Source: Maribacter algarum (ex Lu et al. 2025) (nom. illeg.)
GTDB taxonomy: Bacteria; Bacteroidota; Bacteroidia; Flavobacteriales; Flavobacteriaceae
Direction: 5' to 3'
Assembly (NCBI GenBank): GCA_947495915.1
Contig: CANMAW010000001.1
Span: forward strand, 1,173,053 to 1,237,052
DNA: 64,000 nt
The notes beneath the pieces were generated by a model. It was given only the letters and a program-made list of their open reading frames with translations, searched no databases and was not told the DNA's origin. Positions 28,431-37,624 of this stretch are shown one piece after another. Position numbers and translations under genes: made by a program. Every line of letters begins with the position of its first letter. Position 1 is the stretch's first letter.

Positions 28431-28530
28431 ATTATGTTTGTTTACATAGCTATGACTACCAATCTTCAAAAGGGTTTAATGGTTAAAGTAGATTTGTGAT
28501 TTTATTAACGAATTGAAAAGTGTGGTATAC

Positions 28531-28561
28531 AAAAAAGGCACTGCCATTGCAGTGCCTTTTT
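28531..28561 (-). terminator. terminator of first MSHK small-peptide gene
   Basis: GGCACTGC/GCAGTGCC, 8-bp stem, 4-base loop, ending in TTTTTT on the minus strand, 100 bases past the stop of the 50-aa gene. Confidence 0.85.
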
Positions 28562-28663
28562 CTGGTTTGTGGTAATTTGGTTTTTGGGGGATAAGTAGGT
28601 GAATTCGTGGTGAAAACATCTAGGTTATTGGGAATCCATAGTTGTCTTCTAATTTTTTTCGAA

Positions 28664-28816
28664 TTAATTGATTACTTCTGATACTGATGCCTGTTCTAAA
28701 GTATTTTCAACTAATTTCTGTTCTTCATTTTGTTTAGCCTGGTCCATGTTATAATAACTGATTAAGGCAAGTACTAATGTTGCGAAATATAAAGAGCTTT
28801 TTAGTTTATGTGACAT
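28664..28816 (-). CDS. MSHK small membrane peptide, copy 1
   Basis: 50 aa, too short for routine gene calling. Begins MSHKLKSSLYFATLVLALIS, one hydrophobic segment (about 9-22), then an acidic, Gln-rich tail ending EQASVSEVIN. It is a paralogue of the gene at 33113: the first 18 residues differ at only three positions. Upstream (TCAGAATTAAAACCC) and downstream (GGGGGATAAGTAGGTGAATT on the plus strand) sequences are also similar to that copy, and both end in a strong terminator. Function unknown; predicted exported or membrane-held peptide. Confidence 0.75.
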   Translation of the reverse strand: MSHKLKSSLYFATLVLALISYYNMDQAKQNEEQKLVENTLEQASVSEVIN

Positions 28817-29032
28817 AATGATTCGGGTTTTAATTCTGATGTAAATGTAGTACTCAGATACTGACGAAAGAGGCCGTTGTTGCCAAATGACAATTTTGTG
28901 TTGTCAAAAAACCAATTACTGTAGTTAAGTGGTTTCTGTAATCGATGTTATTTTCCGTTCATCGAAACCGTCATGTTTTGGCGATTTAAGTGGCACAGGC
29001 AAAGATGATACTGCAAGTTCAAATTAGGGCAT

Positions 29033-29062
29033 AAAAAAAGGCGTGAAATCAATCACGCCTTT
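29033..29062 (-). terminator. terminator of T9SS metalloprotease gene
   Basis: GGCGTGA/TCACGCC stem (29040-29046 and 29053-29059) with A-run before and TTTTTTT after on the minus strand. Confidence 0.85.
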
Positions 29063-29082
29063 AACATATGATATTTTAAAAT

Positions 29083-32000
29083 TTAATTACGAATGATTTT
29101 ATAAGTCGTCAAGTTATTTTGAGTGCCTACATTTAAGAGATATACCCCTTTTGATAAACCAGTCATTTTAATAATTACCTGGTTGTTTTCAACTTCATAG
29201 AGGGCTGACGATACTCGCGTGCCTCCCATGGCAAATAATGAAACAACTAGTTGAGTTTCTACTCCGCCCTCAAGTTCAATGGTCAATTCTTCACCTGATA
29301 CCGGGTTAGGGTAGATGTAAACTTCAGGATTTAACGCAAACGTTTCTTCATAAGGTGAATGGCATTCACTATCTGTAGTAACTATAAGGGTATTAATCGC
29401 AGCCGTTAATGGCAATGACACTTCATTTGCGGTAACTACTTGCGTTTCATTGTTTAATGTTATGATATAACTATCGCTGCCGGTTAGTACCAAGTTAATG
29501 GAGTTGCTACTGGCTACTATTTCTGAGGTTACGGTGAATGCTGCTGATTCTTCTACAAGTACATCAATACAAGTTTCATAATCTGGTTCGCCATCTACCG
29601 TAATACATGCGGTATAGTTTCCTGCATCTAAATCATCAAAAGTCACTGTATTTGTAAAATCTTTAGAAACACCTGTTGACATTCCTGAGAGGGTAACTTG
29701 GTACCTGTGTTCTTGTGAGGCATCAATTTGAAGACTTCCTTTACCTTCTATACAAGATTGTATGTTGGTAAATGTATAGTTAGAATCGGGTAGGTCAAAA
29801 ACAATTGCATCACAAACATCACCAATTCCGTCATTGTCACTGTCACCTTGATCTGTATTTGCAACTAAAGGACAATTATCAACTATATCTAAAATAGTAT
29901 CGTTGTCATCATCAGTGTCACAAACATCACCAATACCATCATTATCATTATCTAATTGATCTGGATTTGGGGTGTTCGGGCAATTATCTTGCGCATTAGA
30001 GATACCATCACCATCGAGATCATCAACGGTAGTGTCACATACATCGCCGGTACCATCTCCATCACTATCTTCTTGATTCGGATTAGCAACCAACGGGCAG
30101 TTATCATTTTCATCTAATATACCATCTTCGTCATCATCTCTATCACATGTATCACCAAGGCCATCATTATCTGTATCGATTTGATCAATGTTGTACACTA
30201 ATGGACAATTATCAAATTCATCTAAAATGGTATCGTTGTCATCATCAGGGTCGCAAACATCACCAATACCATCTTGATCATTATCTTCTTGGTTTGCATT
30301 TGCAGTAGTTGGACAATTATCTTCTAGGTTTGGAATGCCATCACCATCATCATCATTGATATCTTCACATACATCACCAATACCGTCGTTGTCGGTATCT
30401 AATTGATTAGCATTGGCTATTAGCGGACAGTTGTCATCAACATCTAAAACACCATCATTGTCATCGTCGTCGTCACACACATCACCAGTACCATCATTAT
30501 CGGTGTCTAATTGATCTGGGTTTGGAGTTAACGGACAGTTGTCATCAACATCTAAAATACCATCATCATCGTCATCGTCATCGTTAACAGGTGTTCCTTC
30601 TATAACGAAATCATCGATTACAGCACCTTCTTCTGTGACGTATTCGTCGGTATGAAATACAAAACGAAAAACTATATTTTCCGCTTGGGTTAAATCAGTT
30701 TCTGAAGCTGCGTTTGCTGTAAAATCATAACTATACGCATTAAATTGGGTACTAGAACCTGTCCATTGTCCTCCAGGGCAATTTTGACAATCAGCCGCAT
30801 TTGGAGTTCTATTACTATTATACCAATTTGGTTGGCTATTAGATGAGCCTAGTAAAGACCATGACTCACCATCATTTAAAGAATATTGAACATATAAAAT
30901 ATCATAATTTAATTCAATATCAAAAGCCATATTGAAGCTTAAAACTGGAGAAGTGATGCTTGAAAAATCGTAACAGTTAGATACTAAATAACTCACTTTA
31001 GCATCAAGGTAGTCACTGTCTAAAACCGTAGCGTAGGCATTTGAGCCCGTAGCGGCCGAATTTAGTGTAGAGCCATTAGGTGCACCTCTCTGCCAGACTG
31101 AAGAACCACCATCATTGTCATAATTGATTAAAACATCATCGGTAGTTTCAAACGAATTTATTTGTGCAGCAACACCTGAAATGTTTGCTTGAAAATTTTG
31201 AACTATAGTGTTATTATTTGGTAGATCATCATTAGCAATCTGTGCAATAATTTCAATACTGGTGTCACCAACATTGTTTAAGGTAATCGCATCAAGAGTG
31301 ACTGTAATGGTTTGCTGTGGAGCAATTGAATTTGAAAAAGATTGTGTTTCTTGAGTGCCACCGTTCAAACGATATAAAATGTCAAATCCTGATATGGTAT
31401 TTGTACCGTCGTTTATTAATTCGGCTGTTGGAGTAATGCTACCACAAGCAAAACTATTTTCCTCAGGTGTTATAGCTATTAATCTTAGATCATCTTCAGC
31501 TGTCTGTACGGTATATTGACCAGAGATCGAGTATTGACCTAATGAGCCATAATCTGAATAACCAGTATCTACGGAGCCGGTACCAGAACCTTGAATTTCT
31601 AAAAAGTAAAGTCCTTCGGTTAAATTGCTAGTAATAGTAGCACTCAAACCATTAGGATTGCTACTAGCGACTTCGACACCATTACCATCTAATAAACGCA
31701 ATGCAATATCTAGGTTTGGGTGTACATCATGTGGGTTTACGCTAAATGAAGCAACACCTGTTTCAGCTAAAAATGAAAAAAGATCAATGTCATTACGTTC
31801 TCTAATAATACCCTTGTTGTCGGCAGGGCCTACGTTTCCTCCAGCATCTGCTACTATTGCGGTAGCGCCATTGGCATCATCGCCATGATCATCATCGGCG
31901 AATCCAAAATTGTTACTTGATCCTGCAATGATTTGAATATCATTTTGTGTGTTGGTTGCGTTGTTATATTCACCAACACTCCATTGCCCTATACTTTTAT

Positions 32001-32970
32001 TAAGGCTGAACCCCATAATAGGTGCCCAATTACCATGACCTTCGTAGTATTCAGTACCTCCTTGGCCATCATGATCAAGGCCCATCGTGTGACCTACTTC
32101 ATGCGAGGCCGTATCGCCAGCTTGTCTTCCGTTTCCAATGTTGTATACCCAACACGGGTCATCATTATTCCATGAAAAAGAATTTAGATATGCAACACCT
32201 CCAGACCCTGGCTGTGCATCATCTGTTGGTGTGAAGATAACCATCATTCGACGGTTTTTAGCTGTTGCTTCAAACACTGATCTATCGGTTACAACATTAA
32301 TGTCAAACGGACTAAAATCTTCAGCAACAATTTCCCATGTTGTTGTAATTTGAGCATCTGAAAGTCCCGAAGGTTGTGCATCAATAGTGTCACCGTTGTT
32401 CCAGTTCGTCCCAGAAACTACTTCGCCATCAAAATCGAGATAAATTACAGCTGTAGCACTAGGGCGACTTTGTAAAGTAGTTGGAGGTAATGTACTAGTG
32501 ATATTGTTATTGACCTTTTTTGAAGGAGCATTTGTTGCTGCCTTTTCGTAGGCAATACATAAGATTGCGTTAATATCAGTTTCTTTAGCATAAACCTTAT
32601 TATTAGCAGTATAAATTTCATAAGCACGATTTTCATCACGCTCAATGATATGACCTTCTAATTGCTTGTTTACATATTTAAAACTGAATGAAGAACTGGC
32701 TTTTTGGTTTACAGATCCTATAAGGGTGAGGGTTTTGTCTGTTTGATTACTTACATTTAATTGTAGTTCAATAGTTTTTGAATTGGAAAGTTGAAGGGTT
32801 ATGGGGGTACTATTTTTTCCAGCTTTTTTTGATTTTGAAAAGCCACTAACAAAACTTGAAGCATTTTCAGAAACTACAAAAGGATCAGCACTTGACTTTT
32901 GAGCGATAACTAGCGATACATTTGCTAAAAAAAAGGTATAAAGAAAAAATTGACGTAAAAAATTATACAT
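29083..32970 (-). CDS. secreted zinc metalloprotease with TSP3 repeats and T9SS sorting domain
   Basis: 1295 aa from ATG (an in-frame TTG 18 bases upstream is less likely). Signal peptide 1-24; metallopeptidase domain with HEVGHTMGLDHDG (zinc ligands H290, H294, H300) and Met-turn IMG near 318; a PPC-type domain (DIDLFSFLAETGVASFSV); a CARDB-like domain; a jelly-roll/MAM-like domain (SCYDFSSI region); seven thrombospondin type 3 Ca2+-binding repeats with DDDNDG...DNCP; and a C-terminal T9SS type A sorting domain (VYIYPNPVSGEELTIE to the last residues, GLSKGVYLLNV). Exported to the outside or onto the cell surface, probably to digest protein. Confidence 0.92.
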   Translation of the reverse strand: MYNFLRQFFLYTFFLANVSLVIAQKSSADPFVVSENASSFVSGFSKSKKAGKNSTPITLQLSNSKTIELQLNVSNQTDKTLTLIGSVNQKASSSFSFKYVNKQLEGHIIERDENRAYEIYTANNKVYAKETDINAILCIAYEKAATNAPSKKVNNNITSTLPPTTLQSRPSATAVIYLDFDGEVVSGTNWNNGDTIDAQPSGLSDAQITTTWEIVAEDFSPFDINVVTDRSVFEATAKNRRMMVIFTPTDDAQPGSGGVAYLNSFSWNNDDPCWVYNIGNGRQAGDTASHEVGHTMGLDHDGQGGTEYYEGHGNWAPIMGFSLNKSIGQWSVGEYNNATNTQNDIQIIAGSSNNFGFADDDHGDDANGATAIVADAGGNVGPADNKGIIRERNDIDLFSFLAETGVASFSVNPHDVHPNLDIALRLLDGNGVEVASSNPNGLSATITSNLTEGLYFLEIQGSGTGSVDTGYSDYGSLGQYSISGQYTVQTAEDDLRLIAITPEENSFACGSITPTAELINDGTNTISGFDILYRLNGGTQETQSFSNSIAPQQTITVTLDAITLNNVGDTSIEIIAQIANDDLPNNNTIVQNFQANISGVAAQINSFETTDDVLINYDNDGGSSVWQRGAPNGSTLNSAATGSNAYATVLDSDYLDAKVSYLVSNCYDFSSITSPVLSFNMAFDIELNYDILYVQYSLNDGESWSLLGSSNSQPNWYNSNRTPNAADCQNCPGGQWTGSSTQFNAYSYDFTANAASETDLTQAENIVFRFVFHTDEYVTEEGAVIDDFVIEGTPVNDDDDDDDGILDVDDNCPLTPNPDQLDTDNDGTGDVCDDDDDNDGVLDVDDNCPLIANANQLDTDNDGIGDVCEDINDDDGDGIPNLEDNCPTTANANQEDNDQDGIGDVCDPDDDNDTILDEFDNCPLVYNIDQIDTDNDGLGDTCDRDDDEDGILDENDNCPLVANPNQEDSDGDGTGDVCDTTVDDLDGDGISNAQDNCPNTPNPDQLDNDNDGIGDVCDTDDDNDTILDIVDNCPLVANTDQGDSDNDGIGDVCDAIVFDLPDSNYTFTNIQSCIEGKGSLQIDASQEHRYQVTLSGMSTGVSKDFTNTVTFDDLDAGNYTACITVDGEPDYETCIDVLVEESAAFTVTSEIVASSNSINLVLTGSDSYIITLNNETQVVTANEVSLPLTAAINTLIVTTDSECHSPYEETFALNPEVYIYPNPVSGEELTIELEGGVETQLVVSLFAMGGTRVSSALYEVENNQVIIKMTGLSKGVYLLNVGTQNNLTTYKIIRN
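29809..30590 (-). repeat. DNA encoding seven TSP3 repeats
   Basis: Seven imperfect units of about 105-115 bases within the metalloprotease gene, each coding for an Asp-rich calcium loop with DNCP and GDVCD. Such repeats can vary in number by recombination. Confidence 0.85.
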
Positions 32971-33052
32971 AGCTTGGTAGGTTATCAAGCGAAAACGTTA
33001 AAAGACTATGTTTTATTGGATGTATTGTTTTTTTAATAAAATGATAAAAGCA

Positions 33053-33083
33053 AAAAGGGCTCGGATTGATCCGAGCCCTTTTT
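33053..33083 (-). terminator. terminator of second MSHK small-peptide gene
   Basis: GGGCTCGG/CCGAGCCC stem, 6-base loop, flanked by five A and five T, 30 bases past the stop at 33113. Confidence 0.88.
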
Positions 33084-33112
33084 CGGGGGTATGTAGGTTA
33101 ATTTGGGGTTAT

Positions 33113-33265
33113 TTATTGAACGGTTTGTTCTGTGGTTGTTTTTTCTATACTATTTATTACAAGATCTGTGCTTTGTATAGCATCTGAATCTTTAACGGTA
33201 TTTAGTGCTAATAATGCAATTACTAATGTTGCGAAATATAAAAGGCTTTTGGTTTTATGTGACAT
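33113..33265 (-). CDS. MSHK small membrane peptide, copy 2
   Basis: 50 aa (or 51 from a second ATG at 33268). Begins MSHKTKSLLYFATLVIALLA and ends EKTTTEQTVQ; same length, same N-terminal span and same charged tail style as the gene at 28664, but the tails have diverged. The codons of the shared start are nearly identical too (TTATATTTCGCAACATTAGTA in both), so the duplication is recent or the DNA is under constraint. Located between two metalloprotease genes, with its own terminator. Function unknown. Confidence 0.75.
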   Translation of the reverse strand: MSHKTKSLLYFATLVIALLALNTVKDSDAIQSTDLVINSIEKTTTEQTVQ

Positions 33266-33314
33266 CATATTTGGGGGTTTTGATTCTGAGGCTAAATTAC
33301 TTCACATGCTTATG

Positions 33315-33348
33315 CAAAAAAGCCCATTGTTGTGAAATGGGCTTTTTG
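33315..33348 (-). terminator. terminator of DUF5117 metalloprotease gene
   Basis: AGCCCATT/AATGGGCT, 8-bp stem, 7-base loop, ending in TTTTTT on the minus strand. Confidence 0.85.
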
Positions 33349-33448
33349 TGATGTCAAATAAATCAATGCTGTTGAATAGCATTTTCAGTTATCGGAAGAA
33401 TTAATCCGTTTGTCGATTGCCCCCAGAACAAGGCGTTTTTTTGTAAGA

Positions 33449-35938
33449 TTATTTCGGATCTAAAACCATATCAATACGCTCTAAAGCATCTTGTAAATGA
33501 TATTTACTCATATTATCAGATGTTCTACCTATTGAATTTTTAATTTCTCGCTTTAAGATGTTAAGCTCTGCTCGCGCAACTGAACGAATATCAGACTGAC
33601 TGGCATTTACTACGGTAGATTTTTGATATCCTCCAAAATCAGGTTGTTTTTTTTGGTTTCCAGCAGACATTAAATAAGCCAATCGATCTATATGTGCTTT
33701 TTGAAGGTTTCTTCGGTAGGTATCTATAGCTTTACCCGATCGTAATTCAGACCAAAGTCCTTTTCGTAAATCACGCATCATATTTAATAAGGTATAAGCA
33801 GAATCACCATTTTTAGTTTCATTTTCAATAAGCCGTGCCAATTTCCCTAAACGTAACATATTGTTTAAAGTGCGTTCTTGCATTGATCGAATACGTTCTA
33901 CTGAACCAGAGTATTCAATTTTTGAAAACAAATCATTATCTAACATCCAATTTGGAGTTTTAAAAAGCTGGTCTTGTAAAAACTGCATACAATTTTCTTG
34001 GTGTGTTTTTGAAACGTAAGTGTAGACAGCTCCTTCTTGATCATAAGTTTTATGGTGTTCGTAGACGCCACCAATATTATTAGAAACGTGACCCATATAC
34101 CTATTATATTGTGAAAGTACTTGACCATATAAGGTTTTAAGATCATCATAGTCTTTACCGTCTTCAGCCGTCCATTCTTCCAGTTTAGGAACGATTCGTT
34201 TTAGATTTTCTATGCCGTAGGTACTTGCCTTAATAGCATCATCACCTAAATCTTCTGTTTGCGAACTTGGGTCAACAATGTCGCCAACTTGTTGATGCCC
34301 AAACCGGTACATTGGGTCATCGGCATGCTTTAGAATCCAAGAGTCAAGTGTTGTTTTTTCTTCCTCAGCACTTTTACCTAAAATAGGCTTATAGCCCCAT
34401 CGAATTGCGTGTTTGTCATAAACTCCAATATCTGGCATCATAGCAACACCTTCATCACCAGGTTGGGCTATATAATTGAAACGAGCATAATCCATAATAG
34501 AAGGAGCAGTTCCATACTTTTTTGTAAATGACGCTGAACGTAGTGAGTCAACAGGGTACGCAACACTACTTCCCATATTATGAGGAAGCCCAAGTGTATG
34601 CCCTACTTCGTGAGAAGATACAAAACGAATTAATCGTCCCATTACTTCTTCCTTAAAAGCTACTCCACGAGCATCAGGATTGATTGCAGCAGTTTGAACA
34701 AAGTACCAATTACGTAATAAGGTCATTACATTATGATACCAATTAATATCAGATTCTAAAATTTCTCCACTTCGCGGATCACTAACATGAGGTCCGTTTG
34801 CATTAGGAATAGGAGAAGCTAGATAGCGCACTACAGAATATCGCACATCTTCAGGAGACCATTCAGGGTCTTCCTCTTTCGTTGGAGGATCTTTCGCTAT
34901 TATAGCATTTTTGAATCCGGCGGCTTCAAATGCAACTTGCCAATCTTCAATTCCTTTTTTAATAAAAGGTACCCATTCTTTTGGGGTGGCTCGATCTACG
35001 TAATAAACAATTGGTTTTATTGGCTCAACCAATTCACCAGCTTCATATTTGGCTTTGTCTTCTTCTTTAACCTCAAGTCTCCACCGATCTAAAAATGTAA
35101 CGACCTTGCTCTCTTGGGCAGCTAAACCATAATCAACTTGACCACGAGCAAACCAACCTACTCGACGATCAAAGTAGCGTCTCTTCATAGGCTCTTTCGG
35201 AAGTAAAATCATAGAATTATTAATCTCAATAGAGATAGAGCCTAAAGAACCATTAGAGGGTGGTTCTTTGGCAAAGTAAGTTTTTACATGCCTTGCCTCA
35301 ATATTCAATGGATAGCTACGGAGCGAATCTATATAACTTCTACTTTCGTCTAAGCGACTTACCTTATATCTTTTACGATAAAAATCTGGCATTCCAAGAG
35401 CATTGACATCTTTTGTGAAGAAGTCATTTACCTCAATTACAGTTGCTGGTTTTAAAGTGTCTTTATTGATAGCCTTAATATCAAACGCCTGTAAAACGGG
35501 TTCGAAATTAGAGTTTAATACCGCTTCATGAACCGGCAATGAATCAGCTGCAACTACACTGTAAGAAACTACACGTAACAGTACCTTTTTACCTTTCTTT
35601 TCCCAGCGCAGTACTTGTGTATTTATTTTTCCACCCCCAAAACCAATGCCAGTAGCAGTTTTAGCAATACGCGTAACCATTAACATTTCTTTATTGAATA
35701 AAGAATCAGGTATTTCATAGTAGTGCTTGTCTTCAACTACATGAACATCAAATAAACCTTTGTCAGTTTTAGCATTTTTGGTAATCACCTTATTATAAGG
35801 TTGAATTTTAGATTTTTTTGCTTTATCCTCGACTTGAGCGGTTTTATTATTTTTCTTTTTGAAGATCTGAGCTTCTATAGTGCTAGTGCTCAAAATGAAG
35901 AGTGCGACACATATTTTCGCCAATGTGGAATTAGTCAT
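33449..35938 (-). CDS. zinc-dependent metalloprotease, DUF5117/DUF5118 family
   Basis: 829 aa from ATG; the longer reading would add 25 residues not typical of a signal peptide. Signal peptide ends STIEAQ. N-terminal DUF5118/DUF5117 blocks (YNKVITKNAKTDKGLFDVH, MLMVTRIAKTATGIGFGGG, RRVGWFARGQVDYG) and a metzincin-like site HEVGHTLGLPHNM with H443, H447 and H453, followed by SIMDYARFNYIAQPGDEG. The family is common and secreted in Bacteroidetes; substrate unknown. Stands alone, with a terminator behind it. Confidence 0.9.
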   Translation of the reverse strand: MTNSTLAKICVALFILSTSTIEAQIFKKKNNKTAQVEDKAKKSKIQPYNKVITKNAKTDKGLFDVHVVEDKHYYEIPDSLFNKEMLMVTRIAKTATGIGFGGGKINTQVLRWEKKGKKVLLRVVSYSVVAADSLPVHEAVLNSNFEPVLQAFDIKAINKDTLKPATVIEVNDFFTKDVNALGMPDFYRKRYKVSRLDESRSYIDSLRSYPLNIEARHVKTYFAKEPPSNGSLGSISIEINNSMILLPKEPMKRRYFDRRVGWFARGQVDYGLAAQESKVVTFLDRWRLEVKEEDKAKYEAGELVEPIKPIVYYVDRATPKEWVPFIKKGIEDWQVAFEAAGFKNAIIAKDPPTKEEDPEWSPEDVRYSVVRYLASPIPNANGPHVSDPRSGEILESDINWYHNVMTLLRNWYFVQTAAINPDARGVAFKEEVMGRLIRFVSSHEVGHTLGLPHNMGSSVAYPVDSLRSASFTKKYGTAPSIMDYARFNYIAQPGDEGVAMMPDIGVYDKHAIRWGYKPILGKSAEEEKTTLDSWILKHADDPMYRFGHQQVGDIVDPSSQTEDLGDDAIKASTYGIENLKRIVPKLEEWTAEDGKDYDDLKTLYGQVLSQYNRYMGHVSNNIGGVYEHHKTYDQEGAVYTYVSKTHQENCMQFLQDQLFKTPNWMLDNDLFSKIEYSGSVERIRSMQERTLNNMLRLGKLARLIENETKNGDSAYTLLNMMRDLRKGLWSELRSGKAIDTYRRNLQKAHIDRLAYLMSAGNQKKQPDFGGYQKSTVVNASQSDIRSVARAELNILKREIKNSIGRTSDNMSKYHLQDALERIDMVLDPK

Positions 35939-36140
35939 AAAAAAGTTGGTTTGAATTTTTCGAATTTTATAAAGAACTGAAAAATAAATGGCACCTTTTG
36001 TTAATGAAATCATAAGCTAAGCAATGCATATTCAATTTTTAACATTACTAGATGTAACAATTTATTTTTTTTAGCGTCTTTTAAATAGAGATCTCATTAT
36101 CTCTTTTCCGCATCAGTCGGAATTCGAATTAGTTAATGAT

Positions 36141-36176
36141 AAAGCTGTTTGCATTGCAAATGGCTTTATTTTTTTA
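36141..36176 (+). terminator. orphan intrinsic terminator
   Basis: AAAGC plus TGTTTGC pairs with GCAAATG plus GCTTT (12-bp stem allowing G-T pairs, 3-base loop), followed by ATTTTTTT. No plus-strand gene precedes it; a small RNA or a leader is possible. Confidence 0.7.
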
Positions 36177-36318
36177 ATTTATAATTAGGAAAAAAATCGA
36201 TAAACGGTTGATAGTGAAATAATTAATTAAAAAATCTCAATTTTTTTGTAATAAAAATTCACTAGTTTCTCTACCATAGTTTTAATGTTGTAAGTGTTAA
36301 AATATCAACTTGATAATG

Positions 36319-36361
36319 AAATAGGCCCTATTTTGAGAATGTGATATTATGGGCTATTTTT
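36319..36361 (+). terminator. possible second orphan terminator
   Basis: AAATAG(G)CCC pairs with GGGCTATTT across a 22-base loop with one bulged G, followed by TTC. Weaker than the hairpin at 36141. Confidence 0.4.
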
Positions 36362-36431
36362 CAAATGTTAACGAATTGCAAGGACAACAATATTGTTCGT
36401 CTAAGGCGTTATTATATCTCATACAATAACT

Positions 36432-36839
36432 ATGAAAGTTATGAAGAAAAAGACATTAATTCTAAGTTTAGCATCAGGTTTATTTCTAGCGAATGCAGCA
36501 TTCGCTAACGGAACCGAAGAAAAAGGAAAGCCATTTGATATCAGTACTATTGAGTACATTGAAGATGAGGTAACAATAGATTTAGGTTTTGATACTTCAG
36601 AGTATTTACCTGAAGGTTTTGACCCATATAAGATGTATGTCAATTTAAATGCAATCGAATTTATCGAGGAAGAAGTGGCCTTACAATATGTAAAAGCGAA
36701 CCTACCGGAAGGTTTTGATGCCTATGCAGCACCAACTGATGTGCAAAGCATTAATTATATAGATGTAAACGATACGTTGAATGTAGATTTTGATACTACA
36801 GCACATTTACCTGAAGGGTTCAATGCGTTTTCAAAATAA
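36432..36839 (+). CDS. secreted protein with three LPEGF repeats
   Basis: 135 aa. Signal peptide (KKKTLILSLASGLFLANAAFA), then three repeats of about 30 residues, each opening with I-(E/N)-(Y/F)-I-(E/D) and closing with LPEGF(D/N)(P/A)(Y/F): LPEGFDPY (59-66), LPEGFDAY (91-98) and LPEGFNAF (126-133). The mature part is very acidic. I know similar LPEGFDPY-type secreted proteins from flavobacteria but no assigned function. The start could also be the ATG at 36441. Single-gene unit with a strong terminator behind it and orphan hairpins in front. Confidence 0.75.
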   Translation: MKVMKKKTLILSLASGLFLANAAFANGTEEKGKPFDISTIEYIEDEVTIDLGFDTSEYLPEGFDPYKMYVNLNAIEFIEEEVALQYVKANLPEGFDAYAAPTDVQSINYIDVNDTLNVDFDTTAHLPEGFNAFSK

Positions 36840-36865
36840 GACAACAACAAAATAAATTATAAAAG

Positions 36866-36896
36866 AAAAAGACCTTCGCAATGCGAAGGTCTTTTT
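36866..36896. terminator. bidirectional terminator
   Basis: GACCTTCGC/GCGAAGGTC (36871-36879, 36883-36891), 3-base loop, with A-run before and T-run after; serves the LPEGF gene and the convergent HupE gene. Confidence 0.9.
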
Positions 36897-36937
36897 CTTT
36901 TAAATAGATGTTTTTAACTCATTGTGATTTTTATAAA

Positions 36938-37624
36938 TTAATGTGCACCATTTAAATAACCATGTATTTGATACACAAATAAAGCGACACCTGCTATTAT
37001 GAGATAAAAATTGGCTGCCTTGTAAAAGCTATCGTAGCTTTTCTTTGATTTCCATTTGGTGATAAGGAAAACAATCGGAATTAATGCGGCAATTTGACCG
37101 AGTTCAACACCGATATTAAAGCTTACAATTTTTGTCAAAAACTGCGAATTGCCAATGTCAAAAGACTGCAATCGCGTTGATAATCCAAATCCGTGTATTA
37201 AACCGAAAAGAAATACCATAAATAAAAGGTTGGGTGATTTTAATTTTAAATACTTCTCAAAGCCACCTAAATTTTCAAAACCTTTATAGAGTACACTTAA
37301 GGCGATTACTGCATCAATAAGGTGTTCGTCTGCTTTGATTCCTAAATAGGTTGCACCAATTAAGGTGATACTATGACCGAGGGTGAATACGGTAATAAAA
37401 CGAACAATATCTTTAAATCCATTTAAATAAAAAATAACTCCAACTAAAAAAAGCAAATGGTCATAACCAGTGACCATATGTTTGGCTCCAACATAGATAT
37501 AAGATAACAATCCTCCTGTATTCAATATTTCTTGATCAGCAGAACTGACTCCGTGCGCTAAAAGCATAAACGGAGCGAGAAAAAATATGCCAAAGACTAC
37601 AAGTTTACATTTTACCCCTCTCAT
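36938..37624 (-). CDS. HupE/UreJ-like membrane protein
   Basis: 228 aa. Signal or first span, then HupE/UreJ_2 motifs: GAKHMVTGYDHLLFLVGVIF, FTLGHSITLIGA, and FGLIHGFGLSTRL, with about six to seven spans. HupE/UreJ proteins are secondary transporters for Ni or Co linked to hydrogenase or urease; neither enzyme is in this window. Start codon overlaps the stop of the His-rich gene by one base (TAATG), so the two form a coupled operon. Confidence 0.87.
   Translation of the reverse strand: MRGVKCKLVVFGIFFLAPFMLLAHGVSSADQEILNTGGLLSYIYVGAKHMVTGYDHLLFLVGVIFYLNGFKDIVRFITVFTLGHSITLIGATYLGIKADEHLIDAVIALSVLYKGFENLGGFEKYLKLKSPNLLFMVFLFGLIHGFGLSTRLQSFDIGNSQFLTKIVSFNIGVELGQIAALIPIVFLITKWKSKKSYDSFYKAANFYLIIAGVALFVYQIHGYLNGAH

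Larger units (their letters stand above)
35939..36431. other. 493-bp gap with orphan plus-strand hairpins
   Basis: No coding frame of credible length on either strand (the best is 16 codons). AT-rich. Holds the promoter region of the minus-strand metalloprotease on the left, and on the plus strand two terminator-like hairpins, at 36141 and 36319, that have no gene in front of them. Confidence 0.6.

Noticed and set aside
29809..30590. Regularly spaced repeats that could be taken for a CRISPR array
   Set aside because: The units are in frame, code for Asp-rich TSP3 motifs and have no unique spacers; no cas genes are present.
31625..32353. Several plus-strand open frames of 70-87 codons opposite the metalloprotease
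   Set aside because: They are shadows of the long minus-strand gene, have unnatural composition and overlap each other.
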